A DNA stretch of 64,000 nt from Microbispora sp. H11081 (lineage in GTDB: Bacteria > Actinomycetota > Actinomycetes > Streptosporangiales > Streptosporangiaceae): positions 1-64,000 of the forward strand of contig NZ_JABBWV010000008.1 in the NCBI RefSeq assembly GCF_012999535.1. Reading direction: 5' to 3'. Made by a program: the position numbers and the translations under genes. Within the stretch, counting starts at the first letter, position 1, and each line of letters opens with the position of its first letter. Below the pieces are notes generated by a model that was not told where the DNA came from, did no database searches, and saw only the letters and a program-made list of their open reading frames with translations. Shown piece by piece: positions 1 through 12,739 of this stretch.

Positions 1-85
1 ACCCCGAAGGGCCTTTCCGCTCGACTTGCATGTGTTAAGCACGCCGCCAGCGTTCGTCCTGAGCCAGGATCAAACTCTCCAAACA
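1..85 (-). rRNA. rrs: 16S ribosomal RNA, 5' end (partial)
   Basis: The reverse complement of the first 85 bases contains the universal 16S 5' block GAGTTTGATCCTGGCTCAG followed by GACGAACGCTGGCGGCGTG and the CTTAACACATGCAAGTCGAG helix. By alignment to E. coli numbering the mature 5' end should lie near base 85. The rest of the rrn operon runs off the left edge. The variable stretch after GTCGAG (CGGAAAGGCCCTTCGGGGT) is of the kind found in Streptosporangiaceae, which is the main taxonomic clue in the window. Confidence 0.97.
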
Positions 86-217
86 ATGCTTGAAAAGAAA
101 TCACTCCGGCAGGCACCCCCCAGCAAAAGGGCAGGTGCCGTTCAAAGGAATCCGTCACCGATGATCAAAACCACCGATATGACGGGGTCATGCATGATTC
201 ATGCACTGGCTTTTAGC

Positions 218-236
218 ACACTGTTGAGTTCTCAAG
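218..236 (-). promoter_or_regulatory. rrn leader antitermination/processing motif
   Basis: On the minus strand the sequence reads TTGAGAACTCAACAGTGTG, about 130 bases before mature 16S. This is the conserved leader element found before 16S in Streptomyces and mycobacteria and associated with Nus-type antitermination and RNase III processing. The match is by recognition of the motif; function in this organism is inferred. Confidence 0.75.
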
Positions 237-407
237 AAACGGACGCGACCACCATCACCCAGAACCCCGCGACGGGTCCTGAGATCCAGGGCGATGACTT
301 CCGTTCGGCCAACTCTGAGTCAATCGCCGCACCGCAGACCTGGAGGGCCATGCGATCTCAGCCGATGCTCTTGTTAGAGCGACCACCCCTTCCGGGGCAA
401 CCACTCC

Positions 408-437
408 AGCTTAAACCCTCGCCCGCTTCGCGTCAAA
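408..437 (-). promoter_or_regulatory. candidate rrn promoter, proximal
   Basis: Minus strand: TTTGAC (437-432) as -35 and, 17 bases on, TTAAGC (414-409), or TAAGCT with an 18-base spacer, as -10. The -35 is shared with the distal candidate, consistent with the tandem promoters usual before actinobacterial rRNA operons. Confidence 0.5.
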
Positions 438-568
438 CCCTTCGGCCTGGCCGCACCACGAACGATCCGGACTCGATGCGAGCATCTCGCCTGGATGGTT
501 GTCAGAGTGGCTTGCCCGTCGGGGTCCGGGCCGCCTTGCGGCGTCCTGCTCCCCCGGGGGCGAAGAAA

Positions 569-598
569 ACATTAGGCAACATGGCTCTGGCCGTCAAA
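569..598 (-). promoter_or_regulatory. candidate rrn promoter, distal
   Basis: Minus strand: TTTGAC (598-593) as -35, an 18-base spacer, and TAATGT (574-569) as -10, followed by an AT-rich start region. It lies just downstream of the tyrS terminator and reads toward 16S. Confidence 0.55.
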
Positions 599-705
599 TC
601 ACGGCGAGATGGCCGAAACCCCAGGCCAGACGGGAACTTCCGGCGTCTGCGCCGAGGAAGGCCACAGGATTGTTACCCCCGTCACAGCATCTCTTGACCA
701 CGAAA

Positions 706-736
706 CAGCCGCCCCGATCCGAGACCGGGGCGGCTG
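706..736 (-). terminator. tyrS terminator
   Basis: Perfect 11-bp stem, CAGCCGCCCCG (706-716) against CGGGGCGGCTG (726-736), with a 9-base loop, starting 16 bases past the tyrS stop. It would insulate tyrS transcription from the rRNA promoters that follow. Confidence 0.8.
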
Positions 737-751
737 TCCGTCGGGTCGGGG

Positions 752-2017
752 TCAGGCGATCTCGACGCCGCCCACGGTCTTCTTGCCTCTGCGCAGCACG
801 AGGAACCGGCCGTGCAGCAGGTCGTCCGCCGAGGGCACGTACTCCTCGTCGGTGATCTTCGTGTTGTTCAGGTAGGCGCCGCCCTCCTTGACGGCACGCC
901 GCGCCGCGGACTTCGACTCCACCAGCCCGCTTTCCGCGAGCAGCTCGACGTACGACGCGCCCAGAGCCGGCACGACGGCCTTGGGCACCTCGGCGAGGGC
1001 GGACTCCAGGGTCCGGGCATCAAGCTCGGTCAGTGATCCCTGCCCGAACAACGCGCGCGAGGCGGCGATCACCCGAGCCAGCTCGTCCGAGCCGTGCACC
1101 AGGGTCGTCAGGTCCTCGGCGAGTGCGCGTTGCGCCTCACGAGCCGCCGGCCTCTCCGCGACCGCCTTCTCCAGTTCGTCGATCTCCTCCCGGGTGCGGA
1201 AGGTGAAGACCTTGAGGAAGCGCACCACGTCGCGGTCGTCGGCGTTCAGCCAGTACTGGTAGAACGCGTACGGCGAGGTCAGGGCGGGGTCGAGCCAGAC
1301 CGCGCCGCCGGCCGTCTTGCCGAACTTCGTGCCGTCGGCCTTGGTGATCAGTTTGCCGGTGAGGGCGTGGACGTGCGCGCCCTCCACCCGGCGGATCAGA
1401 TCGACTCCGGCGGTGATGTTGCCCCACTGATCGCTGCCGCCGAGCTGCAGGGTGCAGCCGTGCCGCCGGTGCAGCTCCAGGTAGTCGTTGGCCTGCAGGA
1501 TCTGGTAGCTGAACTCCGTGTAGCTGAGCCCTTCACCACCCAGCCGTGCCGAGACCGACTCCCTGGCCAGCATCCGGTTGACGGGGAAGTGTTTCCCGAC
1601 GTCCCTGAGGAAGTCGATGGCCGACAACTCCGCCGTCCAGTCGAGGTTGCTGACCAGCGTCGCCGCGGTCGGCCCCTCATCGAAGGACAGGAACCTCTCG
1701 ACCTGCACCCGGATGCGCGCCACCCACTCCGCGACGATGTCGCTGGAGTTCAGCGCCCGCTCGGTGCTGCGGCCGCTCGGGTCGCCGATCAGGCCGGTGG
1801 CACCGCCGACCAGGCCGATGGGCCGGTGCCCCGCCCGCTGGAAGCGGGTCAGGATCAGCAGCGTGGCGAGGTTGCCCACGTGCAACGAAGGTGCGGTCGG
1901 GTCGAAGCCCGCGTACACGGTGATCGGACCGTCGGCCAGCGCCTTGCGCAGCCCGTCGATGTCGGTGGTCTGCGCGATCACGTCGCGCCACTCGAGCTCG
2001 TCGATGATGTCAGCCAT
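752..2017 (-). CDS. tyrS: tyrosyl-tRNA synthetase
   Basis: Class I tyrosyl-tRNA synthetase, charging tRNA-Tyr in the cytoplasm. The start used ([13 protein letters not shown]) matches where family members begin and gives 421 residues; the frame is open to a GTG at 2056, which would add 13 residues. The catalytic fold holds [15 protein letters not shown] near residues 37-49 (the HIGH motif, with Asn in the last place) and KFGKT near 231-235 (the KMSKS loop). LGGSDQWGN, which contacts tyrosine, is intact. The C-terminal 65 or so residues form an S4 RNA-binding domain. It follows mpg by about 130 bases and ends in a strong terminator before the rRNA operon. No T-box leader is apparent upstream. 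Confidence 0.95.
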   Translation of the reverse strand: MADIIDELEWRDVIAQTTDIDGLRKALADGPITVYAGFDPTAPSLHVGNLATLLILTRFQRAGHRPIGLVGGATGLIGDPSGRSTERALNSSDIVAEWVARIRVQVERFLSFDEGPTAATLVSNLDWTAELSAIDFLRDVGKHFPVNRMLARESVSARLGGEGLSYTEFSYQILQANDYLELHRRHGCTLQLGGSDQWGNITAGVDLIRRVEGAHVHALTGKLITKADGTKFGKTAGGAVWLDPALTSPYAFYQYWLNADDRDVVRFLKVFTFRTREEIDELEKAVAERPAAREAQRALAEDLTTLVHGSDELARVIAASRALFGQGSLTELDARTLESALAEVPKAVVPALGASYVELLAESGLVESKSAARRAVKEGGAYLNNTKITDEEYVPSADDLLHGRFLVLRRGKKTVGGVEIA

Positions 2018-2149
2018 CTCCGACGTCGGCCCGAGGTTGCCTGAAGTTGCGGTCACGGTCGTGGCTTTCGGTTATCGAATGGTGGACGTACGGGCTTCCG
2101 TACAAGCCTGCCTGATCACGAAACCTTATCGCCACTTCGATCCGGCGCG

Positions 2150-2814
2150 TCAGCTCGTGGTGCGGCCCCGCCGCCGGGGAACGTGCGCCCGGTACGGCGA
2201 GACGGTGGGGTCGCCGTCGATCCAGAACCGCCAGGGCGTGTCCGCGCCGGCCGACACCCCGGTGCGGGGGCCTGTCCTGAGCTGCTCCGAGGGCGCGGGC
2301 CTGCCCTCGTGCACCCGGATCTGGTCGCCGGAGCAGCAGTCGGTTCCGTTGTGCTCCCGCACCAGGCCGAGTGCCACCGCGAGGCGGGCCGGCCCGCGCG
2401 CGAGGTCGCGGTCCGGGACCCGCCGCGCCAGCCCTTCCATGGCCGGGCCGTCGGCGTGGGGCATGCGGCGTACGCGCGCGCTGTGCACGCCCGCGATCAC
2501 CTCACCGGCACGTAACAGGACGGCCGAGCCCGTGCCCGCGGGCATGCAGACGAGGTTGGCGCAGTAGTGCATGCCGTAGGTGAAGTAGACGTAGAGGTGT
2601 CCGGGCGGCCCGAACATGACCGCGTTGCGCGGCGTGCGTCCCCGGTAGGTGTGGGAGGCCGGGTCCTGCCCCGGCCCCCCGTACGCTTCGACCTCGCTCA
2701 GCCGCACCGCCACCGACCCGTGCACGACCACGCGGCCGAGCAGGTCGGGGGCGACCACGTCGGAGGGGCGGTCGAAGAAGTCGCGGCCGAGCGGAGCGCC
2801 CGCGACGTCCTCGA

Positions 2815-2833
<19 letters not shown>
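2150..2833 (-). CDS. mpg: 3-methyladenine DNA glycosylase (AAG/Mpg family)
   Basis: A 227-residue base-excision repair enzyme of the alkyladenine DNA glycosylase family, which flips out and removes alkylated purines. Visible family features are the N-terminal [16 protein letters not shown], the [16 protein letters not shown] block carrying the catalytic Glu, the [15 protein letters not shown] segment that lines the base pocket, and VLLRAGEVI. The ATG at 2833 overlaps the 3' end of argH by 19 bases, so it is very probably co-transcribed and translationally coupled to argH. Placement of mpg after the arg genes and before tyrS is a common actinobacterial order with no obvious metabolic logic. 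Confidence 0.92.
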
Positions 2834-4245
<1,412 letters not shown>

Positions 4246-4472
4246 CGTCTTCTCCCTCCGATATTCGGTCCCTGCCGAAAGATGAGCGCGCGCCGTTCCC
4301 GCCGGGCCGCCGTACACAGATCCTTGCGCCTGAATGGGCTTTCTCGCATGAGCCCTCGGCGCGATTCTTCACGCGGATTCTCAGCGGGACTCAATCCGCG
4401 ACCTTAGCCGACGTACGCCCCGGTCCCCGCAACCGGAACCAGGGCGTATGCCGAGCCGATCGGGCCTTTCCG

Positions 4473-7225
<2,753 letters not shown>

Positions 7226-7229
<4 letters not shown>

Positions 7230-8152
7230 CTGGCGACCTCCCCGTTCCTGTCCGGCGCCGCCGGAACGCCGTCGTCGGGCTCGACCATCGTGCCGATGCC
7301 CTCGTCGGTGAAGACCTCCAGCAGCAGCGCGTGCGGCACCCGCCCGTCGAGCACGTGAGCCTGCGGGACGCCGCCGCGCACCGCGGCCAGGCACGCTTCC
7401 ATCTTGGGCACCATGCCGCTGGACAGCGAGGGCAGCAACGCGGCGAGTTCCGACTCCCCGATGCGGCTGACGACCTCCTCACTGCTGGGCCAGTCTGCGT
7501 ACAGCCCCTCGACGTCGGTGAGCACGATGAGCTTCGACGCCTGGAGCGCCACGGCGAGAGCGGCGGCGGCGGTGTCGGCGTTTACGTTGTAGATCTCGCC
7601 GTCATCGCCGCGGGCCACCGAGGACACCACCGGGATGCGGCCGTCGTCGAGCAGGGCCCGCACGGCTCCTGCCTCGACCCGGACGATCTCTCCGACCTGG
7701 CCGATGTCGACCTTCACGCCGTCCACGACGACGTGCTTGCGCTCGGCGGTGAACAGATGGGCGTCCTCCCCCGACATGCCGACCGCGAACGGGCCGTGCG
7801 CGTTGATCAGTCCGACCACGTCGCGGTTGACCTGGCCGACCAGGACCATCCGGACGACCTGCATCGCCTCCGGCGTGGTCACCCGCAGGCCGGACACGAA
7901 GTGGCTGTCGATCCCGAGCAGGTCGAGGTGCGACTGGATCTGCGGACCGCCGCCGTGCACGATCACGGGGCGCAGGCCCGCGTAGCGCAGGAACACCACG
8001 TCGGCCGCGAACTTGGCCCGCAGGTGCTCCTCGGTCATCGCGTTCCCGCCGTACTTGATGACGACGGTCGCGCCGTGGAAGCGCGCCAGCCACGGCAGCG
8101 CCTCGACCAGTGTGTGCGCCTTGTCCAGCGCTCCGTTCCTTCTGACGCTCAT
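7226..8152 (-). CDS. argB: acetylglutamate kinase
   Basis: Amino acid kinase family enzyme phosphorylating N-acetylglutamate; the usual arginine feedback point in organisms with the cyclic pathway, which argJ here implies. The 308-residue protein shows VIKYGGNAM (31-39, with the catalytic lysine), [11 protein letters not shown] (63-73) for substrate binding and [15 protein letters not shown], followed by [10 protein letters not shown], in the ATP site. The N-terminal extension before VIKYGG is about 30 residues, matching the longer arginine-sensitive hexameric type, whose N-terminal helix forms the hexamer; that sensitivity is inferred. Overlaps argJ upstream and argD downstream by four bases each. 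Confidence 0.95.
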
Positions 8153-9303
8153 GACGAGTACGCCGAGTTCTCGTGCACGTACTCCGCCGTGAGGTCGGTG
8201 GTGTGCACGGTCGCGGTGTGCGGGCCCGCGGACAGGTCGACGGTGATGGTCACGTCGCGGGGGCGCAGGTCGACCTTCGCACGGTCGTCCCCCGCCGCGC
8301 CGCCACGGCAGATCCAGATGCCGTTGACCGCCACGTTGACCCGCTCGGCGTCGAACACGGCGTCGGTGGTGCCGACCGCGCTGACCACCCGGCCCCAGTT
8401 GGGGTCCTCCCCGTGGATGGCGCACTTGAGCAGGTTCGACCGGGCCACCGCACGGCCCACCGCCACCGCGTCCTCCTCCGACGCCGCACCGACGACCTCG
8501 ATGGCGATGGCCTTGGTCGCGCCCTCGGCGTCGACCAGAAGCTGCCGGGCCAGGTCCGCGCAGACGGCGGTGACGACCTTCTCGAACTCGGCGAGGTCGG
8601 GGCGCACTCCCGACGCGCCGCTCGCGAGCAGCAGCACCGTGTCGTTGGTCGACATGCATCCGTCGGTGTCGAGCCGGTCGAAGGTCAGGGAGGTGGCCCG
8701 GCGCAGCACCGTGTCGAGCTCCGCGGAGTTGAGGTCGGCGTCGGTGGTGAGCACGCACAGCATCGTGGCGAGCGCCGGCGCGAGCATGCCCGCGCCCTTG
8801 GCCATGCCGCCCACCATGTAGCCGTTCTCGCCGCGGCGGAAGGAGATCTTGCTGACGGAGTCGGTGGTCCTGATGGCGTCGGCCGCCGCCAGGCCGCCGT
8901 CACGGCTGAGCTGGGCGGCCGCGGTCCCCACGCCGCCGAGCAGCGTGTCGATCGGCAGCCGCTCCCCGATCAGGCCGGTGGAGCAGACGGCGATCTCGGC
9001 CGCGGAGTCGTCCAGGACCTCGGCGACCTTCTCGGCGGTGGCGTGGGTGTCCTGGAAACCCACCGGGCCTGTGCAGGCGTTGGCGCCGCCGGAGTTGAGG
9101 ACGACGGCCCTGACCCGGCCTTCGCTGAGGACCTGGGCCGACCACAGGACCGGTGCGGCCTTGAACCTGTTGCGGGTGAAGACGCCCGCCGCCGCGCGTG
9201 AGGGGCCGTCGTTGACGACCAGGGCCAGGTCGCGGGCGCCGCCGCTCTTGATTCCGGCGGCGATTCCGGCTGCGCGGAAGCCCAGCGGTGCGGTGACGCT
9301 CAT
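8149..9303 (-). CDS. argJ: bifunctional ornithine acetyltransferase / N-acetylglutamate synthase
   Basis: ArgJ recycles the acetyl group from N-acetylornithine to glutamate, and in many bacteria also makes N-acetylglutamate from acetyl-CoA. It is an Ntn-type enzyme that cuts itself before a threonine: the site is seen as [13 protein letters not shown], with cleavage expected between Ala179 and Thr180 of 384 residues. [17 protein letters not shown] upstream of the site and the C-terminal [12 protein letters not shown] are also family hallmarks. Whether it is mono- or bifunctional cannot be told from sequence alone. The ATG overlaps the stop of a small upstream frame (ATGA) and is preceded by GAGGGGG. 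Confidence 0.95.
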   Translation of the reverse strand: MSVTAPLGFRAAGIAAGIKSGGARDLALVVNDGPSRAAAGVFTRNRFKAAPVLWSAQVLSEGRVRAVVLNSGGANACTGPVGFQDTHATAEKVAEVLDDSAAEIAVCSTGLIGERLPIDTLLGGVGTAAAQLSRDGGLAAADAIRTTDSVSKISFRRGENGYMVGGMAKGAGMLAPALATMLCVLTTDADLNSAELDTVLRRATSLTFDRLDTDGCMSTNDTVLLLASGASGVRPDLAEFEKVVTAVCADLARQLLVDAEGATKAIAIEVVGAASEEDAVAVGRAVARSNLLKCAIHGEDPNWGRVVSAVGTTDAVFDAERVNVAVNGIWICRGGAAGDDRAKVDLRPRDVTITVDLSAGPHTATVHTTDLTAEYVHENSAYSS

Positions 9304-9380
9304 GCCACCCCCTCGCCTGAGCGAATCGCACTGTGCTTACCGATTCGCTGCTTACCGATTCGCTCGCTACGCTCGCTCAT
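9300..9380 (-). CDS. candidate 26-codon ORF between argC and argJ
   Basis: A short frame starts with ATG at 9380, preceded by GGGGAG at close spacing, and stops with TGA that overlaps the argJ ATG as ATGA, the same coupling used throughout this operon. The peptide is basic and repetitive (MSERSER, then RIGKQ and RIGKH, ending SGEGVA). Its body is made of a 15-bp tandem repeat and a GAGCGnAGCGAGCGAATC-type stretch that, from memory, recurs in actinobacterial genomes, so it may be a repeat that happens to be open rather than a gene. No function is assigned. Confidence 0.35.
   Translation of the reverse strand: MSERSERIGKQRIGKHSAIRSGEGVA
9335..9380. repeat. 15-bp tandem duplication plus GCTCGCTACGCTCGCTCAT block
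   Basis: GCTTACCGATTCGCT occurs twice back to back (9335-9349 and 9350-9364), followed by CGCTACGCTCGCTCAT. The block fills the argC-argJ spacer, the only sizeable gap between argC and argR. The final part is internally repetitive (GAGCGAGCGTAGCGAGCGA on the minus strand). Confidence 0.75.
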
Positions 9381-9406
9381 TGCGCTCCCCCAAGGAACGA
9401 TCTTGC

Positions 9407-10470
<1,064 letters not shown>

Positions 10471-10499
10471 CAGACCTCATGTTCTTGCTCGTGTAGAGA

Positions 10500-10527
10500 G
10501 TATGCAACGCAAAGCATGGGCATGCAA
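10500..10527. promoter_or_regulatory. ARG-box-like operator, distal
   Basis: A second TGCAT-rich region contains GTATGCAAC and GCATGGGCATGCAA, with an inverted repeat GCATG/CATGC at 10514-10525. ArgR normally binds paired boxes, but the centre-to-centre distance to the proximal palindrome (about 50 bases) is larger than for a classic adjacent pair, so looping or two separate pairs are possible. Confidence 0.5.
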
Positions 10528-10559
10528 GCGGCGTTCCGAGGAATGGACATCTAGCCGCC

Positions 10560-10577
10560 ATACCTACCGGTCGGTAT
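10560..10577. promoter_or_regulatory. TetR-type operator before the acyl-CoA ligase
   Basis: ATACCTACCGGTCGGTAT is an 18-bp near-perfect palindrome (one mismatched pair) 45 bases before the ligase ATG. The ACCnACCGGTnGGT form is typical of TetR-family repressors of fatty acid genes in Actinobacteria. No TetR gene is encoded in the window, so the regulator must lie elsewhere. Confidence 0.65.
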
Positions 10578-10621
10578 CGTGAAACATCCGGTTAACGAAC
10601 GGATCCGGGAGTGCGTCCAGC

Positions 10622-12277
10622 ATGACGATCACCAACGAACAGGTCCAGGCCCAGCTCACGGCACCCGGACAGCTCTTCGAGATGGACGAGGTAGAGACCG
10701 GCGGTCACAGGATCCGGGTGTGGAAACACGCCCCGGCCACGTTCCGGGCCCTCCTGGAGATCACCCGGTTCCACGGGGACAAGGTGTTCGTCGTCCACGA
10801 GGACGAGCGCATCACGTACGAGGAGCACTTCCGGCTGGCCGCGACGCTCGCCAACCGCCTCGTGGACGACTACGGCGTGCGCAAGGGCGACCGCGTCGCC
10901 GTCGCCATGCGCAACTACCCGGAATGGATCATCTCGTTCTCCGCCGTCCTCGCCGTCGGCGCGGTGGCCGTGCCGCTCAACGCCTGGTGGACCGGGCAGG
11001 AACTGGAGTACGGCCTGGCGGACTCGGGGGCCAAGCTCGTGATCGCCGACGGCGAGCGCGCCGCCAGGATGGCCGGCAGCGGCCTGCCGATGATCGTCAC
11101 CCGCGGCGAGGGCGCCAACTGGGCCGAGGTGCTCGGCGAGGTCAGGGCCGACGTGACGCTGCCGCGGGCCGAGATCGGGCCCGACGACCCCGCCACCATC
11201 TTCTACACCTCCGGCACCACCGGCAGGTCGAAGGGCGCGCTCGGCAGCCACCGCAATCTCGGTCAGGCGCCGATGACCGTCGCGTACGCGATGATGCGCA
11301 CCGTCGCCATGGCCGGCAGGGACGTGGCCACGGCGGCGGAGAAGCGCAGGATCAGCCTGCTCACCGTGCCGCTCTTCCATGTCACCGGCTGCTTCGCCGT
11401 GCTGATGACGACGATGTTCACCGGCGGCGGGCTCGTGCTGATGTACAAGTGGGACCCCAAGCGGGCGCTGGAGCTCATCGAGCGCGAGCGGGTCACCGTG
11501 ATGAGCGGCGTGCCGACCAACGCCTGGCAGTTGCTGTCCCATCCCGACCTGGACAAGCACGACATCTCCTCGCTCGGGTCCATCTCGTACGGCGGCGCGC
11601 CCGCCCCGCCGAAGCTGCTTGAGCGGATCACCGAGTCGCTCCCCAACCGCACGCCCGCCAACGGGTACGGCATGACGGAGACGACCGCGCTCGCCATCTA
11701 CAACAGCGGCGCCGACTACCGGGCCAAGCCCGACAGCATCGGGCTGCCGCTCGCCGTGGTGGACGTCAAGGTCTGCGACCCGCTCGGCGCGCAACTGCCG
11801 CCCGGCGAGGTAGGCGAGCTGTGCATCAGGGGGCCGATCGTCATCATGGGCTACTGGAACCGCCCGGACGCCACGGCCGAGACGTTCGTGGACGGCTGGC
11901 TGCACACCGGGGACCTGGCCCGCGTCGACGAGGACGGCTTCGTCTACATCGTCGACCGCGCCAAGGACATGGTCATCAGAGGCGGCGAGAACGTCTACTG
12001 CGCCGAGGTCGAGGCCGCCCTGTTCGAGCATCCCGCGGTGGACGACGCGGCGGTGATCGGCATCCCGGACGACGAGCTGGGCGAGCAGGTCGGCGCGGTC
12101 GTACGGCTCAAGGGGGGCGCGGCCGCCACCGGCGAGGAGCTCCAGGGGTTCCTGCGCGACCGCATCGCGGCGTTCAAGGTGCCGGTGCGCTTCTGGTTCA
12201 GGGAGGCCGAACTGCCGCGCAACCCCGGCGGCAAGGTGCTCAAGACGAGCCTGCGCAAGGAGACCCTGGGCCTTTAG
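10622..12277 (+). CDS. acyl-CoA ligase (ANL superfamily, long-chain fatty acid type)
   Basis: A 551-residue AMP-forming ligase that should activate a carboxylic acid to its adenylate and then the CoA thioester. Visible core motifs: FYTSGTTGRSKG (about 194-205, P-loop), NGYGMTETT (about 344), GWLHTGDLARVDEDGF (about 422, with the ribose-binding Asp), the hinge VDRAKDMVIRGGENVY and the C-terminal PRNPGGKVLK with the catalytic lysine. The closest family is FadD-like medium/long-chain ligases; the true substrate cannot be read from sequence. The TetR-type palindrome upstream supports a fatty acid role. It is transcribed divergently from argC. Confidence 0.9.
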   Translation: MTITNEQVQAQLTAPGQLFEMDEVETGGHRIRVWKHAPATFRALLEITRFHGDKVFVVHEDERITYEEHFRLAATLANRLVDDYGVRKGDRVAVAMRNYPEWIISFSAVLAVGAVAVPLNAWWTGQELEYGLADSGAKLVIADGERAARMAGSGLPMIVTRGEGANWAEVLGEVRADVTLPRAEIGPDDPATIFYTSGTTGRSKGALGSHRNLGQAPMTVAYAMMRTVAMAGRDVATAAEKRRISLLTVPLFHVTGCFAVLMTTMFTGGGLVLMYKWDPKRALELIERERVTVMSGVPTNAWQLLSHPDLDKHDISSLGSISYGGAPAPPKLLERITESLPNRTPANGYGMTETTALAIYNSGADYRAKPDSIGLPLAVVDVKVCDPLGAQLPPGEVGELCIRGPIVIMGYWNRPDATAETFVDGWLHTGDLARVDEDGFVYIVDRAKDMVIRGGENVYCAEVEAALFEHPAVDDAAVIGIPDDELGEQVGAVVRLKGGAAATGEELQGFLRDRIAAFKVPVRFWFREAELPRNPGGKVLKTSLRKETLGL

Positions 12278-12314
12278 GGTTACCTCCCGCGTAATCGCCT
12301 CTCCTCGGGGCTCC

Positions 12315-12338
12315 GTGACACCTTTCACGTGTCGTCAC
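12315..12338. terminator. hairpin after the ligase gene (terminator or operator)
   Basis: GTGACAC (12315-12321) faces GTGTCgTCAC (12329-12338) across a 7-base loop, with one bulged base. It lies 37 bases after the ligase stop and 27 before the SnoaL start. There is no T-run, so it may be a weak terminator, a processing site or an operator for the next gene. Confidence 0.4.
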
Positions 12339-12364
12339 GGAAGACATCCCCTAAGGAGTGGAAG

Positions 12365-12739
12365 ATGACCGACTACACCGCTTTGGCCGAGCGTTACGTC
12401 GCCGCCTGGAACGAGCGCGACCCCGAGGCCAGGGCGAAGGCGGTGGCGGAGCTGTGGACCGAGGACGGCGGCTACACCGACCCGCTGGCCGCCGTCACCG
12501 GGCACGACGGCATCGCCGCGGTGATCGCCGGCGCGCAGGAGATGTTCCCCGGGCTCGTGTTCACCCTCGCCGGGCCCGTGGACGGCCACCACGACATCGC
12601 GCGCTTCACCTGGCACCTCGGTCAGGAAAGCCCCGCCGAGTCGGCCGAGCCGGTCGTGATCGGCTTCGACGTGGTGGCGCTCGGCGAGGACGGCCGGATC
12701 CGCAGCGTGTACGGCTTCCTCGACAAGGTCCCCGCCTGA
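12365..12739 (+). CDS. SnoaL-like (NTF2-fold) protein
   Basis: A 124-residue protein of the SnoaL/NTF2-like fold: the pattern YVAAWNERDPEARAKAVAELWTEDGG, then YTDPLAAVTGHDGI and a beta-rich C-terminal half with ARFTWHLG and VIGFDVVALGEDGRIRSVYGF, is typical of the alpha+beta cone barrels that bind small hydrophobic ligands. No catalytic residues can be assigned with confidence. AAGGAGTG precedes the ATG at ideal spacing. It follows the ligase on the same strand by 87 bases. Its 3' end overlaps the convergent serine hydrolase gene by 118 bases. Confidence 0.8.
   Translation: MTDYTALAERYVAAWNERDPEARAKAVAELWTEDGGYTDPLAAVTGHDGIAAVIAGAQEMFPGLVFTLAGPVDGHHDIARFTWHLGQESPAESAEPVVIGFDVVALGEDGRIRSVYGFLDKVPA

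Larger units (their letters stand above)
86..705 (-). other. rRNA operon leader and promoter region
   Basis: About 620 bases separate 16S rRNA from the tyrS terminator. I see no credible gene here; frames that stay open are GC-driven. The stretch holds at least two promoter-like sequences reading toward 16S, a conserved leader motif near 218-236, and a 7-bp inverted repeat with one-base spacer at 191-205 (TGCATGA/TCATGCA) that could be part of a precursor-processing stem. A further TTGACT at 318-323 might be a third, weaker promoter, but no good -10 follows it. Confidence 0.7.

Noticed and set aside
26..697. Open frame across the 16S rRNA start and leader
   Set aside because: It overlaps rRNA and promoter elements and has no coding signs.
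2057..2149. Possible T-box or other riboswitch before tyrS
   Set aside because: No T-box core sequence or specifier-loop structure seen; only a small GTACGG/CCGTAC hairpin.
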